Assembly: GCF_947259545.1 (NCBI RefSeq)
Contig: NZ_CAMYMK010000002.1
Span: forward strand, 744,001-808,000
DNA from: an uncultured Marinobacter sp.
Lineage (GTDB): Bacteria > Pseudomonadota > Gammaproteobacteria > Pseudomonadales > Oleiphilaceae
Direction: 5' to 3'
Length of the DNA: 64,000 nucleotides
A program made the position numbers and the translations under genes. This document shows, piece by piece, positions 52,574 through 63,002 of this stretch; within the stretch, counting starts at the first letter, position 1, and the number at the start of each line of letters is the position of its first letter. The notes beneath the pieces are model-generated. The model made no database searches. It worked only from the letters and a program-made list of their open reading frames with translations, and had not been told where the DNA came from.

Positions 52574-53755
52574 ATGGCCTGGAACGAACCGGGTGGTAAC
52601 CGCAACGACAATGACCCTTGGGGAACCGGTGGTGGTCGTGGCGGCAATGATCAAGGTCCGCCAGACCTCGATGAGGCGCTGAAAAAAGGCCTCGACAAAC
52701 TGAACAGGATGCTGGGTGGAAAAGGTGGTCGCTCCGGCGGCTCCGGCGGTTCTTCATCCGGCGGTGGTGGATTTGGCGCCATTCTGGCGCTGATAGCCAT
52801 TATTGGTGTGGGTTACGTCGTGTTCCAGTCGTTCTACACAGTGGACGAACAGGAACGAGCGGTTGTCCTTCGCTTTGGTGAGTTCAGTCGCACAGAGGAG
52901 CCGGGTCTGCGCTTCAAGGTGCCTCTGATTGACGATGTTACCAAGGTGCGCGTGACGAATGTCCGGACTGCCGAGTCCAGCGGTCAGATGCTGACCCAGG
53001 ACGAGAATCTGGTAACTGTGGACCTTCAGGTCCAGTATCGTGTTGGCGATGCCAAGGCGTATGTATTGAATATCAGGGACTCCAATCAGGCCCTGGCGTT
53101 TGCTACGGACAGTGCGCTACGTCATGAAGTGGGTAGCTCCACCCTGGACGGGGTACTGACCGAAGGTCGTGCCGAGCTGGCGGTTCGCGTTGAGCAGCGC
53201 CTGCAGAGCTTCCTGCGTGACTACGGCGCCGGCCTGGAAATTGTGCGTGTGAACGTTGAAAGCACCCAGCCGCCACCCGCGGTTCAGGATGCATTCCGTG
53301 AAGTCCAGCGTGCCCGTGAAGACGAGCAGCAGGTCAAGGAAGAGGCGGAAACCTACCGTAACAAGGTTGTGCCGGAAGCCCGTGGCCAGGCCCAACGTAT
53401 GATTGAGGAGGCCAATGCCTACAAGGAAGAGGTTATCGAACGCGCCAACGGTGAAACCGCACGTTTCCTGGCAATGCTGGAGGTGTACAAGATGTCTCCG
53501 GAAGTGACCCGTGAGCGTATGTACCTGCAGGCGCTGGAAGGGGTTCTGTCCAGTACCAGCAAGGTTCTGGTGGACACCGAAAGCAGTGGCAACATGATGT
53601 ACCTGCCATTGGATCGCCTGACCCAGGGGCGTGTTACCAGCAGCGGCAGTGGATCGGACAGTTCCGGCGGCAAACCTGATATCTCAAATCTCACGGATCA
53701 GGTGATTCAGGAACTGCGTGGACGGCAGGATACCGGCATTCGGAGGAGCAGATAA
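52574..53755 (+). CDS. hflK: FtsH modulator HflK
   Basis: This 393-residue membrane protein forms, with HflC, the large complex that surrounds and tempers FtsH. The N-terminus is Gly/Asn-rich (GGNRNDNDPWGTGGGRGG), then one membrane helix (FGAILALIAIIGVGYVVFQ, about 75-93) and the SPFH domain (EQERAVVLRFGE onward). A C-terminal Ser/Gly-rich tail follows. I use the ATG at 52574 with GGAGAG upstream. It is separated by 2 bp from hflC. Confidence 0.95.
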   Translation: MAWNEPGGNRNDNDPWGTGGGRGGNDQGPPDLDEALKKGLDKLNRMLGGKGGRSGGSGGSSSGGGGFGAILALIAIIGVGYVVFQSFYTVDEQERAVVLRFGEFSRTEEPGLRFKVPLIDDVTKVRVTNVRTAESSGQMLTQDENLVTVDLQVQYRVGDAKAYVLNIRDSNQALAFATDSALRHEVGSSTLDGVLTEGRAELAVRVEQRLQSFLRDYGAGLEIVRVNVESTQPPPAVQDAFREVQRAREDEQQVKEEAETYRNKVVPEARGQAQRMIEEANAYKEEVIERANGETARFLAMLEVYKMSPEVTRERMYLQALEGVLSSTSKVLVDTESSGNMMYLPLDRLTQGRVTSSGSGSDSSGGKPDISNLTDQVIQELRGRQDTGIRRSR

Positions 53756-53757
53756 TT

Positions 53758-54633
53758 ATGGGACCCAAAGGTGTAGTGGGCCTTGCAGGCGCCCTCATTG
53801 TAGTCCTGCTGGTGTTGTCGAGCGTTTACATCATTCCTGAGACCCATCGCGGCGTGAAGCTTCGCTTTGGTGAGCTCATTGAAACGGATATGCAAGCTGG
53901 TCTGCACTTCAAAGTGCCGGTAATTGACCAGATCCGCGAGTTCGATATTCGTGTGCTGACCATGGACCTGCCTTCCCGTCAGTACCTGACCATCGAGAAG
54001 AAGCCTCTGGATGTGGATTCCTACATCGCCTGGAAGATCCGCGACGTGGACCAGTTCTATCGGGCGACCGGTGGTGACGAATACCGCGCCCAGTCCCTGC
54101 TGCTGTCCCGGGTGGACAATGGCCTGCGAGACGAGTTCGGTGTCCGGACCATGGTTGAAGTTGTCTCCGGTCAGCGTGACGAACTGATGCACACGCTGCG
54201 GGACCGGGTTAACGAAACGGCCCTGAAAGAATTCGGTATTGAAGTGCTGGATATCCGGGTCAAGGCGATCGAGTTTCCGGGTGAGGTGAGTCAGAACGTC
54301 TATCGCCGCATGGCGACAGAGCGTCAGAAGCTCGCCCAGGAATTCCGCTCCCGCGGTCGCGAGCTGGCTGAAGGTATTCGTGCCGATGCCGACCGTCAAC
54401 GCACTGTGGTACTGGCGGAAGCATTTGCCGAGGCTGAGGAAACCCGTGGTGAGGGTGACGGTGTGGCTGCGCGCATCTATGCCGATGCCTACGGCGCGAA
54501 TGAAGAGTTTTACAGCTTCTATCGTAGCCTGCAGGCGTACGAGACCACCTTCTCAAGCAAGGACGACATCATGGTGATCGATGCCAATAGTGACTTCCTG
54601 AGGTTCCTCAAGGATCCACAGGGCGGCCGCTAA
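53758..54633 (+). CDS. hflC: FtsH modulator HflC
   Basis: This 291-residue partner of HflK has an N-terminal membrane helix (VVGLAGALIVVLLVLSSVYII), then the SPFH domain beginning ETHRGVKLRFGEL and a coiled-coil region with RQKLAQEFRSRGRELAEGIRA near 185. GGAGGAG lies 8 nt before the start, overlapping the hflK 3' end. A perfect terminator follows, closing the operon. Confidence 0.95.
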   Translation: MGPKGVVGLAGALIVVLLVLSSVYIIPETHRGVKLRFGELIETDMQAGLHFKVPVIDQIREFDIRVLTMDLPSRQYLTIEKKPLDVDSYIAWKIRDVDQFYRATGGDEYRAQSLLLSRVDNGLRDEFGVRTMVEVVSGQRDELMHTLRDRVNETALKEFGIEVLDIRVKAIEFPGEVSQNVYRRMATERQKLAQEFRSRGRELAEGIRADADRQRTVVLAEAFAEAEETRGEGDGVAARIYADAYGANEEFYSFYRSLQAYETTFSSKDDIMVIDANSDFLRFLKDPQGGR

Positions 54634-54651
54634 GCAGGATCTCCCAGGTCC

Positions 54652-54684
54652 AAAACCGGAATACCTCGGTATTCCGGTTTTTTT
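54652..54684 (+). terminator. Rho-independent terminator after hflC
   Basis: A perfect 12-bp stem (54654-54665 with 54668-54679) has a 2-base TC loop, in practice 4 bases, and is followed by a T run. It separates hflC from hisZ. Confidence 0.88.
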
Positions 54685-54813
54685 GTGCCTGCCAACAGTG
54701 TAAAATTCTGCCGGTTTTGGTTCGGGGTTTTTCCTGCTACCGAATCCGCCCTAAATCCTGTGCATTCCCGCCAACCTCCGGTTGTTGCGGGGCAGAACGG
54801 ACAACGGAATCTC

Positions 54814-55995
54814 ATGACAGTATCTGATCGCTGGTTACTGCCGGATGGCGTGGAAGACATTCTGCCGCCTCTCGCAGGACAGATAGAATCCCTGCGCCGG
54901 GATGTAATGGACACTTGCCAGCGCTGGGGGTACCAGCTGGTAATCCCGCCGCTGATTGAATACCTGGAATCCCTGTTTACCGGAACCGGCCACGATCTTG
55001 AACTGCAGACGTTCAAACTGACCGATCAGCTGACCGGCAGGATGATGGGCGTACGCGCTGATATGACTCCCCAGGCGGCTAGAATTGATGCCCATACCCT
55101 GGGGCAGGAAGGCATTACCCGGCTATGTTATGCCGGCCATGTCCTGCATACCCGTCCACGGCATATGCTCACCGGTCGCACCCCGATTCAGGCCGGCTGC
55201 GAACTGTTTGGCAGTGCCTCCGAAGCCGCGGATATGGAAGTCATCAGCCTGATGCTGGAAACCCTGCGGGTTTCTGGAATGCCCAGGGTGCACCTGGACC
55301 TGGCCCACGTGGCGATCTATGAGACCCTGATGGGGGAAGCCAGCTTCGATCGGGAAACCGAAGCCGCCATCTTTGACGCCATGGCCCGCAAATCTGTTCC
55401 GGAACTGGACGAACTGCTTGGCGACTGTGAACCCCGGTCTGCGGGTGGTCGCCTGCGGGAGCTGGCCCGCGTCAGTGGCGGTGCGGAAGCATTGCAGGAA
55501 GCCCGAAATATTCTGGAAGGCGCTCCGGAGGCTCTGGTAGGCGCCCTCGATCAATTGGGCCGCGTGGCGGATATGTTGACCCGGGATTTCCCGGAGATCA
55601 GTTTCGGATTCGATTTCTGTGAATTGCGCGGCTACAACTACCACACCGGTCTGGTATTCGCGGCCTATGCGCCAGGCCACGGTGATGCCGTTGCCAAGGG
55701 TGGCCGCTACGATGCAATTGGCAGTGACTTCGGCCGTGCCAGGCCTGCAACCGGGTTCAGCCTTGATATTCGTGCCCTGGTATCGCTTGGTGAGCGTGTG
55801 ATGCGGCGTTCCGGGGCCGTATGGGCGCCCGCCGATACAGACCCTGCGCTGGAAGGGGTGATTTCCGGATTGCGGCTGACGGAAACGGTGGTCAGGGCTC
55901 TGCCTGAAGAGTCGGATGCTGACCCGGCTGCCAAGGGTTGCGACAGAATTTTAGTAAAGCGTGACGGCCAGTGGGTCGTGGATCAACTGAGCTGA
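54814..55995 (+). CDS. hisZ: ATP phosphoribosyltransferase regulatory subunit HisZ
   Basis: This 393-residue histidyl-tRNA-synthetase-like protein is required with the short HisG to start histidine synthesis. The class II core pieces include PDGVEDILPPLA near residue 10, ADMTPQAARIDA near 80 and ELRGYNYHTGLVFAAY near 270. It lacks the anticodon domain. The ATG at 54814 is chosen because the upstream frame is preceded by the hflC terminator and lacks family sequence. hisG is not in the window. Confidence 0.9.
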   Translation: MTVSDRWLLPDGVEDILPPLAGQIESLRRDVMDTCQRWGYQLVIPPLIEYLESLFTGTGHDLELQTFKLTDQLTGRMMGVRADMTPQAARIDAHTLGQEGITRLCYAGHVLHTRPRHMLTGRTPIQAGCELFGSASEAADMEVISLMLETLRVSGMPRVHLDLAHVAIYETLMGEASFDRETEAAIFDAMARKSVPELDELLGDCEPRSAGGRLRELARVSGGAEALQEARNILEGAPEALVGALDQLGRVADMLTRDFPEISFGFDFCELRGYNYHTGLVFAAYAPGHGDAVAKGGRYDAIGSDFGRARPATGFSLDIRALVSLGERVMRRSGAVWAPADTDPALEGVISGLRLTETVVRALPEESDADPAAKGCDRILVKRDGQWVVDQLS

Positions 55996-56000
55996 ATTGA

Positions 56001-57305
<1,305 letters not shown>

Positions 57306-57322
57306 AGCCGAGTCCTGAAAAG

Positions 57323-57347
57323 AACCCGCTTCCGAGCGGGTTTTTTT
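57323..57347 (+). terminator. Rho-independent terminator after purA
   Basis: AACCCGCT-TCCG-AGCGGGTT is an 8-bp perfect stem followed by seven T residues including the stem end, 17 bp after the purA stop. Confidence 0.88.
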
Positions 57348-57365
57348 GTAAGTGGAGTCGGGGCC

Positions 57366-58358
57366 TCAGGGCTTGGTGGCGATGATCGTTGCACGCATTG
57401 GGCCGGGGTAGCCTTCAATAGTTTTGCCGGGATCATCCGGATCAAGGAAGTCCTCCAGAGAGTTGAATCGCATCCAGTCGGTCTGGCGTTGTTCCTCGGT
57501 GGTGGTCTCGGTGACGTCCACCACTCGCGCGTCCCTGAAACCGGTACGGTCGAGCCACCGCAGCAGCGTGTCGCAGCTGGGCAGGAACCACACATTGCGC
57601 ATCTGGCCGTAGCGATCCTCGGGCATCAGGCTGTAGCCTTCCGGGCCATCCACGACCAGTGTTTCCAGCACCAGTTCACCACCCCGGCGCAGGGTGTCCT
57701 TCAGCTCCAGCAGGTGGTCCAGGGGCGAGCGGCGATGATAGAGCACGCCCATGGAGAAAGTGGTGTCGAACGACTCCAGTTTGCCGGGCAGGTCCTCCAT
57801 ACGCACCGGCACAAGATCAACCGGGACTTTCCCCAGGTATTTCTTGACGCTGAGGAACTGGAACAGGAACAGTAGCCCGGGATCGATGCCGATCACCCGT
57901 GCGGCGCCTTCCCCCAGCATACGCCAGCAGTGATAGCCGGAGCCGCAGCCCACATCAAGAATCCGCCGTCCTGTCAGATCTGACAGATAGGGTGCCACCC
58001 GGTCCCATTTCCAGTCCGAGCGCCACTCAGTGTCGATGTAAGTGCCAAAGAAATCAAAAGGCCCCTTGCGCCATGGCATGAGTCCCCTTAAGCCGGACTC
58101 CAGCTGTTCCCGCTGGGTGTCGCTCAGAGGCGCTTCGGTGCTCAGGGCAACGGCGGACGTGTCCAGTCTGGCTTGGGTATCGGCAACGTCGGGAAGTTGT
58201 GCGAGTGCGGCCATCCAGCGGGCGATATCGCCGTGAGGGTTGTCTTCGAACCGACGCCGGAGTTGTTGGGTCAGCAGGTTGGACCAGCGTTCCTGGCCCT
58301 CGTTGTTCAGTTCGTTGAGGAGGGCCTGGTAGCAGCCCTGCCAGTCAAAGGTTGCCAT
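57366..58358 (-). CDS. cmoB: tRNA U34 carboxymethyltransferase CmoB
   Basis: This 330-residue enzyme moves a carboxymethyl group from carboxy-SAM to 5-hydroxyuridine 34 of tRNA. The SAM fold motif VLDVGCGSGYHCWRM-type segment appears as ILDVGCGSGYH near residue 133, and MPWRKGPF near 90 and MGVLYHRRSPLDHL near 200 are family signatures. It starts 9 bp after cmoA, which makes its cofactor. Convergent with purA. Confidence 0.95.
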   Translation of the reverse strand: MATFDWQGCYQALLNELNNEGQERWSNLLTQQLRRRFEDNPHGDIARWMAALAQLPDVADTQARLDTSAVALSTEAPLSDTQREQLESGLRGLMPWRKGPFDFFGTYIDTEWRSDWKWDRVAPYLSDLTGRRILDVGCGSGYHCWRMLGEGAARVIGIDPGLLFLFQFLSVKKYLGKVPVDLVPVRMEDLPGKLESFDTTFSMGVLYHRRSPLDHLLELKDTLRRGGELVLETLVVDGPEGYSLMPEDRYGQMRNVWFLPSCDTLLRWLDRTGFRDARVVDVTETTTEEQRQTDWMRFNSLEDFLDPDDPGKTIEGYPGPMRATIIATKP

Positions 58359-58367
58359 GGAAACTCC

Positions 58368-59126
58368 TCAGGCAGCGGATTTGATGGCCAGCATGGAGAC
58401 AAAGTTGAAGCACTGGTACCAGACGATGACCTGGTCAAAGCCGGCCTGCTGCAGTCGCGTGCGGTGATCCGTCAGACTTTCCGGAATCAGTACCTGCTCA
58501 ATGGCGGATCGCTTCTGGCTGATCTCCAGGTCGGAATAGCCGTTGGCACGTTTGAATTCATGGTGCAGGCGGGTCTGGGTTTCCTGCTCTTCATCTGATT
58601 CGAAGCGGATCTTTTCCGACAGGATCAGGACTCCTCCGGGGCGCGTGGCCGTGGCTATACGCTTTAACAGCGCCGCTCGCTGGTCCGGTGGCACAAACTG
58701 CAGCGTAAAGTTGAGCGTAGTGACCGAGGCATTACGGAGTTCGGTGTCCAGAATGTCCTCGCAACGCAGGCTGACCGGCAGGGAGCTGTCATCCAGAGCA
58801 ATGTAGTGCTCACATCGTTCAATCATGGCTTGTGAATTGTCGACGCCAACGAGGGTGCAGTCATCAAAGGGAATGCCGTGTCTCATCGCCAGGGTGGAGG
58901 CGCCGAGGGAGCACCCCAGATCGTAGCAATTGGAGCCGGCCTGGACGTACTGCTCGGTGATCACCTCAATCATCGGAATGATGGTGGTGTACCCGGGAAC
59001 CGAGCGACGAATCATGTCCGGGAATACCCGGGCTACCGAAGCATCGAAGCGAAAATCCTCGGGATTGCGTTCGGTGGCGAACAGGCGATCGGTTTCCTGC
59101 CGTGGCGCGCGGGGTTTGTCACTCAT
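58368..59126 (-). CDS. cmoA: Carboxy-S-adenosyl-L-methionine synthase CmoA
   Basis: This 252-residue SAM-fold enzyme makes carboxy-SAM from SAM and prephenate. Visible: RLFATERNPEDFRFD near residue 14, VFPDMIRRSVPGY near 34, YDLGCSLGASTLAMRH near 70 and FTLQFVPP near 135. The ATG at 59126 is chosen; the longer frame is antisense-like and Thr/Arg-rich. The start overlaps by 8 bp the 3' end of the upstream small membrane-protein gene, so they share a transcript. Confidence 0.94.
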   Translation of the reverse strand: MSDKPRAPRQETDRLFATERNPEDFRFDASVARVFPDMIRRSVPGYTTIIPMIEVITEQYVQAGSNCYDLGCSLGASTLAMRHGIPFDDCTLVGVDNSQAMIERCEHYIALDDSSLPVSLRCEDILDTELRNASVTTLNFTLQFVPPDQRAALLKRIATATRPGGVLILSEKIRFESDEEQETQTRLHHEFKRANGYSDLEISQKRSAIEQVLIPESLTDHRTRLQQAGFDQVIVWYQCFNFVSMLAIKSAA

Positions 59127-59472
59127 TGCCGGCGGTATCCTCTGGCGGCTCCTCGACGGGTGCGCGTCTGCATCGCACGCCCCGATTCTTGTAGTCCACA
59201 ACAATGCCACGGAAGTCCGGGTCCACGTCTGCCGCGATGGCCAGGTAACCCTGCTCGCAGACGGCGTGTAATTCAGAGGATTTCGGCGACATGCGGAATT
59301 CCTCTCCGGGGGTGACGTGAATGGCCTGGAATTCGCCGACTGGCACGTTGTCCTTGTTGTTGGAGTGGTCAATCAGGCCACTGACTTCAAGGGCCACCAC
59401 CGTAACGATGGCAGCGCCAATGGCGGTAGCGATCAGACTGCGGACCGTGAACCTGGCCTCTTTCTCGCTCAT
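59119..59472 (-). CDS. Small single-helix membrane protein, unknown function
   Basis: This 117-residue protein has one N-terminal membrane helix (SLIATAIGAAIVTVVALEVSG, about residues 12-32) and a soluble C-terminal part with two Cys (AVCEQGY, RGVRCRR), probably periplasmic. I do not recognise the family. It overlaps cmoA by 8 bp and is preceded by srkA, so it is likely a real co-transcribed gene. A function in tRNA modification is not implied by its sequence. Confidence 0.65.
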   Translation of the reverse strand: MSEKEARFTVRSLIATAIGAAIVTVVALEVSGLIDHSNNKDNVPVGEFQAIHVTPGEEFRMSPKSSELHAVCEQGYLAIAADVDPDFRGIVVDYKNRGVRCRRAPVEEPPEDTAGNE

Positions 59473-59507
59473 CAGAAAATCTCCGGGTTAATGCGTCTGT
59501 CCGGTCG

Positions 59508-60509
59508 TTAATACTGACCGGGAATGTTGATGGGTGGTGCCTGCAGGGCGGCAAGCTGTTCCCGCATGGCCAGTACCTGATCTGACCAGTATCTTGGCTG
59601 GGTAAACCAGGGGAAGAATCGTGGGAACGCGGGGTCATCCCACCGCTTTGCCAGCCAGGCAGCATGGGCAATCTGCCGATAGCAGCGCAGGGGTTCTATC
59701 AGGTGGCGCTCGCGACGGTTAAAGTCGCGAAACATTTCATAGCCTTCGAGCAGTTCGCCGAATTGTTGACCCCGTTCCGTGTCATCGCCGTTGAGCAGCA
59801 GCCAGAGATCCTGGATGGCTGGTCCTGTGCGGCAGTCGTCCAGGTCAACAAACAGCATCTGTTCTTCACGGCACAGTATGTTGCCCGCGTGGCAGTCGCC
59901 ATGAAGTCTCAGGCTCTCAACTTCGCCGGCGTCATCAATCCTGCGAGCGCAGGCATCATACAGATCGGGAATCAGGCTGTCCCACGCCGGGCGGAGATCC
60001 GCCGGGATCCAGTCGCCGTCGGTCAATAGCTGGTTTTTGCTGGTGATACCGTCGAGGATATTGAACGCGGGGCGATGCTGGAAGGGCTTGCTGGCACCCA
60101 CGTTGTGGAGTTGCCCCAGCCATTGGCCGAGGCGGTAGAGGGTATCCGTGACGCTGGTGTCCGGCGCCTGGCCACCACGCTGGGGAAAGACCGCAAAGTG
60201 AAATTCCTGCCATTGCCCCAGGGTATCCCCGGAAGGCATCGCCATCGGTGCGACAACCGGGATATCCGCTGCAGCCAGCTCGGCGGTGAAGGTGTGTTCC
60301 TCACGGATCTGGGCCTCGGTCCAGCGGCCTGGTCGATAAAACTTGGCAATGATCGGTGCGCTGTCTTCAACCCCGATCTGGTAAACCCGGTTTTCGTAAC
60401 TGTTAAGGGCGAACAGGCGACCGTTAATGACAAAACCTGCGCTTTCCATGGCGTCCAGAATGGTATCGGGAGTCAGGGCGTCGTAAGGATGGCTTGAGGT
60501 CTCTGTCAT
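59508..60509 (-). CDS. srkA: Stress response kinase A
   Basis: This 333-residue protein kinase-like enzyme (SrkA/RdoA, YihE) belongs to the APH/choline-kinase fold and protects cells under oxidative stress. The catalytic loop reads RLHGDCHAGNILC near residue 202, followed by FVDLDDC with the metal-binding Asp. The N-terminal lysine region is NRVYQIG and APIIAKFYRPGRW. The ATG at 60509 (MTETSSHPYD) gives the family N-terminus; the longer frame adds unrelated residues. Confidence 0.92.
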   Translation of the reverse strand: MTETSSHPYDALTPDTILDAMESAGFVINGRLFALNSYENRVYQIGVEDSAPIIAKFYRPGRWTEAQIREEHTFTAELAAADIPVVAPMAMPSGDTLGQWQEFHFAVFPQRGGQAPDTSVTDTLYRLGQWLGQLHNVGASKPFQHRPAFNILDGITSKNQLLTDGDWIPADLRPAWDSLIPDLYDACARRIDDAGEVESLRLHGDCHAGNILCREEQMLFVDLDDCRTGPAIQDLWLLLNGDDTERGQQFGELLEGYEMFRDFNRRERHLIEPLRCYRQIAHAAWLAKRWDDPAFPRFFPWFTQPRYWSDQVLAMREQLAALQAPPINIPGQY

Positions 60510-60519
60510 AGGATTAGTG

Positions 60520-60942
60520 CTAGCGCCTTGAGTCTTGTCTGGCCTGCATGCGGCTGAGGTGGTACCAGTTTTCATCCAGTTCCCACCGGACACGGTCAAT
60601 GTCGGTGGTGTTCAGTATGATATCGCCGGCCCTCGCCTGGACCTGGGCAAGCTCACGCTCTGCCCGCTGCCAGTCGCGATGGTTGTCACCCAGGTCCTGC
60701 ATGCTCGGGAAAATGGTCGTCAGTGCCTGGCGGGTGGGGATGTTGTGGGAACGCAGGGAACTCATGATGGCCGTATTGCCCTCTACCCTCAGCACCCGGT
60801 GCTGGTAGGGGTAGTCTGCCACTACGGCGTCGGTTTTCAGGCTGTGGTTAAGGCTGATCACTTCAAACCCTCGCCAGCCGAGCCAACCCACAAACAGGGC
60901 CGCAACCACCATGACTGTTAAGAACTGCTTCCTGTCTGACAT
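60520..60942 (-). CDS. Small membrane-anchored protein, unknown function
   Basis: This 140-residue protein, from the ATG at 60942 with AGGTGTGAG upstream, has one N-terminal helix (FLTVMVVAALFVGWLGWRGF, about 6-25) and a mostly helical, probably periplasmic C-terminal part rich in Gln and Arg. No family recognised. It is 10 bp upstream of srkA on the same strand, so the two are probably co-transcribed. A longer start at 61044 gives an unlikely N-terminus. Confidence 0.6.
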   Translation of the reverse strand: MSDRKQFLTVMVVAALFVGWLGWRGFEVISLNHSLKTDAVVADYPYQHRVLRVEGNTAIMSSLRSHNIPTRQALTTIFPSMQDLGDNHRDWQRAERELAQVQARAGDIILNTTDIDRVRWELDENWYHLSRMQARQDSRR

Positions 60943-61111
60943 CTCACACCTGCTTCCTGCATTAACGTGATGCCACAGTATAACGTTTCCGGCGTGGTAT
61001 CGTAATGCGGATACCAATGTGTCCGCAGCCTTTTTCCCGGTCACCGCATTTTACGATACAGTCCGCAGGCAGGCAGCGACGATACGGATAGTAACCATAA
61101 GGCAGATATGA

Positions 61112-62221
61112 ATGGCGCAGCTGGAGACACTCCGGGCGGAGACGGTGGTGATTGGGGCCGGCGTTGTCGGATTGGCTATCGCCCGGGCCCTGGCGATGAA
61201 GGGCAGGGAGGTGCTGGTGCTGGAGGCGGGCGATCATTTCGGTGAAGGAATATCTTCCCGTAATAGTGAGGTGATTCATGCCGGCATCTACTATCCGCAG
61301 GGCTCCCTCAAGGCGCGCTTCTGCGTGCAGGGGCGTGATCAGCTTTATGAATACTGTCGGAGGCGTCACATTGGTCACCGCAAAACCGGCAAATGGATTG
61401 TCGCAACCCAACCGGACCAGGTCACTGAACTGGAAGAAATTCAGGCGCGGGCCGGGCTGAATGGCGTGGCCCTGGAGCTCAATGATGCGGATGACTTGAA
61501 AGCCGCTCTGCCAGAGGTTTCCGCCTGTGCGGCCCTGTATTCGCCAGAGTCCGGCATTGTCGATAGTCACGGCCTTATGGTGGCGCTCTTGGCGGACCTG
61601 GAGCAGGCGGGCGGGCAATTGGTGAAACGTGCACCGGTGGAAGCTGTCTGGTCCGATGATGACGGGCATCGCCTTACTGTGGGTGGCCAGTTGCCCTGTG
61701 ATCTGTTCGCCCCTCAGGTGGTTAATGCTGCCGGTCTGGGAGCCGTGCCCCTGGCCAGAATCTGGCAGGGATTGCCTGCGTCTGCACGGCCTGAGCAATG
61801 GTTCGCGCGCGGCGTGTATTTCAGCTACAGCGGCCGGCATCCCTTCCGTAGCCTGATCTACCCGGTGCCGGAGCCTGGCGGCCTCGGGGTGCATCTCACC
61901 CTCGACCTTGCCGGGCAGGTCCGTTTCGGTCCGGACGTCGAATGGATTGCGGAGGAGGATTACACCGTCAATCCTGATCGGGTGGGTGCGTTCATCAATG
62001 GCATCAGGCAATGGTGGCCTGAACTGGACGCCAATCGTTTACAGCCCGCGTATGCCGGTATCCGCCCCAAGCTGAGGGGGCCGGATGGTGGGTTTGCGGA
62101 TTTTCGTATCGACGGGCCTGATGACCATGGTCTGCCTGGCTTGGTGAATCTGTTCGGGATTGAGTCGCCGGGGCTGACGTCCTGCCTGGCCATTGCCGAT
62201 TATGTCGCTGGCAGGCTCTAA
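61112..62221 (+). CDS. FAD-dependent oxidoreductase, L-2-hydroxyglutarate dehydrogenase-like
   Basis: This 369-residue flavoprotein of the DAO family has the dinucleotide motif VIGAGVVGLAIARAL near residue 13 and HAGIYYPQGSLKARFCVQG near 55, the latter typical of LhgO/L2HGDH-like enzymes. NAAGLGAVPLA near 205 and PGLTSCLAIADYVAG at the C-terminus complete the fold. L-2-hydroxyglutarate or a similar 2-hydroxy acid is the likely substrate by family; sequence alone does not prove it. The gene is convergent with comF, with a 4-bp overlap. Confidence 0.78.
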   Translation: MAQLETLRAETVVIGAGVVGLAIARALAMKGREVLVLEAGDHFGEGISSRNSEVIHAGIYYPQGSLKARFCVQGRDQLYEYCRRRHIGHRKTGKWIVATQPDQVTELEEIQARAGLNGVALELNDADDLKAALPEVSACAALYSPESGIVDSHGLMVALLADLEQAGGQLVKRAPVEAVWSDDDGHRLTVGGQLPCDLFAPQVVNAAGLGAVPLARIWQGLPASARPEQWFARGVYFSYSGRHPFRSLIYPVPEPGGLGVHLTLDLAGQVRFGPDVEWIAEEDYTVNPDRVGAFINGIRQWWPELDANRLQPAYAGIRPKLRGPDGGFADFRIDGPDDHGLPGLVNLFGIESPGLTSCLAIADYVAGRL

Positions 62222-62952
62222 CCGGGCGTCCTGGCCAGTGCCCATACCTGCACGTCTTCGGCGCCAGCGTCCTTCAATGCCGCCGTCAGCATCCGTGCGG
62301 TGGCCCCAGTCGTGACCACGTCATCCACCAGGGCTATTCGTGCTGGTACGGTACCGTTGATCTGGAACATGCCGCGCAGGTTGTGCAGACGCGCCTCCCG
62401 GCCCAGCTCCCGCTGTGGCGTGGTGTGCCGGATGCGTCTGATCCGGGTGGCTGACCAGGGTACGTTCAAGGTCAGGGACAGCTGCTCTGCAATGTCCTCT
62501 GCCTGGTTAAAACCCCGTTTGCGCCTGCGTTTGCGGTGCATCGGGGCGGGCACGATCAGGTCTGGCTTAAGCTCAGGGCTGGACTGGAAATGCCTGGACA
62601 GATGCTCCGCCAGACCTGCCACCAGTGGTCGAGCGTACTTCCTCTGGCCGTTGTATTTGTAGCGCCCGATCATGCCGTCAACCGGGTACTGATATCGCCA
62701 GGGCGCTACGGTGTGGCTGAACGGCGGCGGCGTGGACAGGCATTCACCGCAGGTAAGAGTATTGGAGTGAAAGGCCAGGGGTAGGGCGCAACACCGGCAA
62801 TGCCAGCGGTTAACCGGTAAATCATCGCGGCATCCATCACATAAGCCGTTGATTGCCTTGTGATCCAGGCAGGCCACACAGCTTCCCGCTGTTTTTTCGC
62901 TGTTAACCTTTAGTTCTATCAAGGTTGACAGGAATCTCAGTCCCTTTATCAT
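62218..62952 (-). CDS. comF: ComF-family phosphoribosyltransferase-like protein
   Basis: This 244-residue protein has an N-terminal zinc-ribbon-like set of Cys pairs (CVACLDH, CDGCRDD, CRCCALPL, CGECL; residues about 25-75) and a C-terminal type I phosphoribosyltransferase fold with the PRPP loop IALVDDVVTTGATARML near residue 212. ComF (GntX) proteins are linked to DNA uptake or use of DNA. Gene placement next to bioB is common in Pseudomonas-type genomes. Its start region overlaps the predicted bioB promoter. Confidence 0.9.
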   Translation of the reverse strand: MIKGLRFLSTLIELKVNSEKTAGSCVACLDHKAINGLCDGCRDDLPVNRWHCRCCALPLAFHSNTLTCGECLSTPPPFSHTVAPWRYQYPVDGMIGRYKYNGQRKYARPLVAGLAEHLSRHFQSSPELKPDLIVPAPMHRKRRRKRGFNQAEDIAEQLSLTLNVPWSATRIRRIRHTTPQRELGREARLHNLRGMFQINGTVPARIALVDDVVTTGATARMLTAALKDAGAEDVQVWALARTPG

Positions 62953-62993
62953 TCGCTTAATCCGTAAACCAGTAACCCGCTAAAGGTTAACAG
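62925..62993 (+). promoter_or_regulatory. bioB promoter with BirA-box-like operator
   Basis: A possible promoter, TTGACA at 62925-62930 and TATCAT at 62947-62952 with a 16-bp spacer, lies in the comF 5' end. Downstream is an inverted pair CCGTAAACC (62962-62970) and GGTTAACAG (62985-62993) with a 14-nt spacer, close to the known BirA consensus TTGTAAACC-N14-16-GGTTTACAA. It lies where transcription should start and suggests biotin repression through BirA. Confidence 0.7.
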
Positions 62994-63002
62994 GGCCCTA
63001 TT

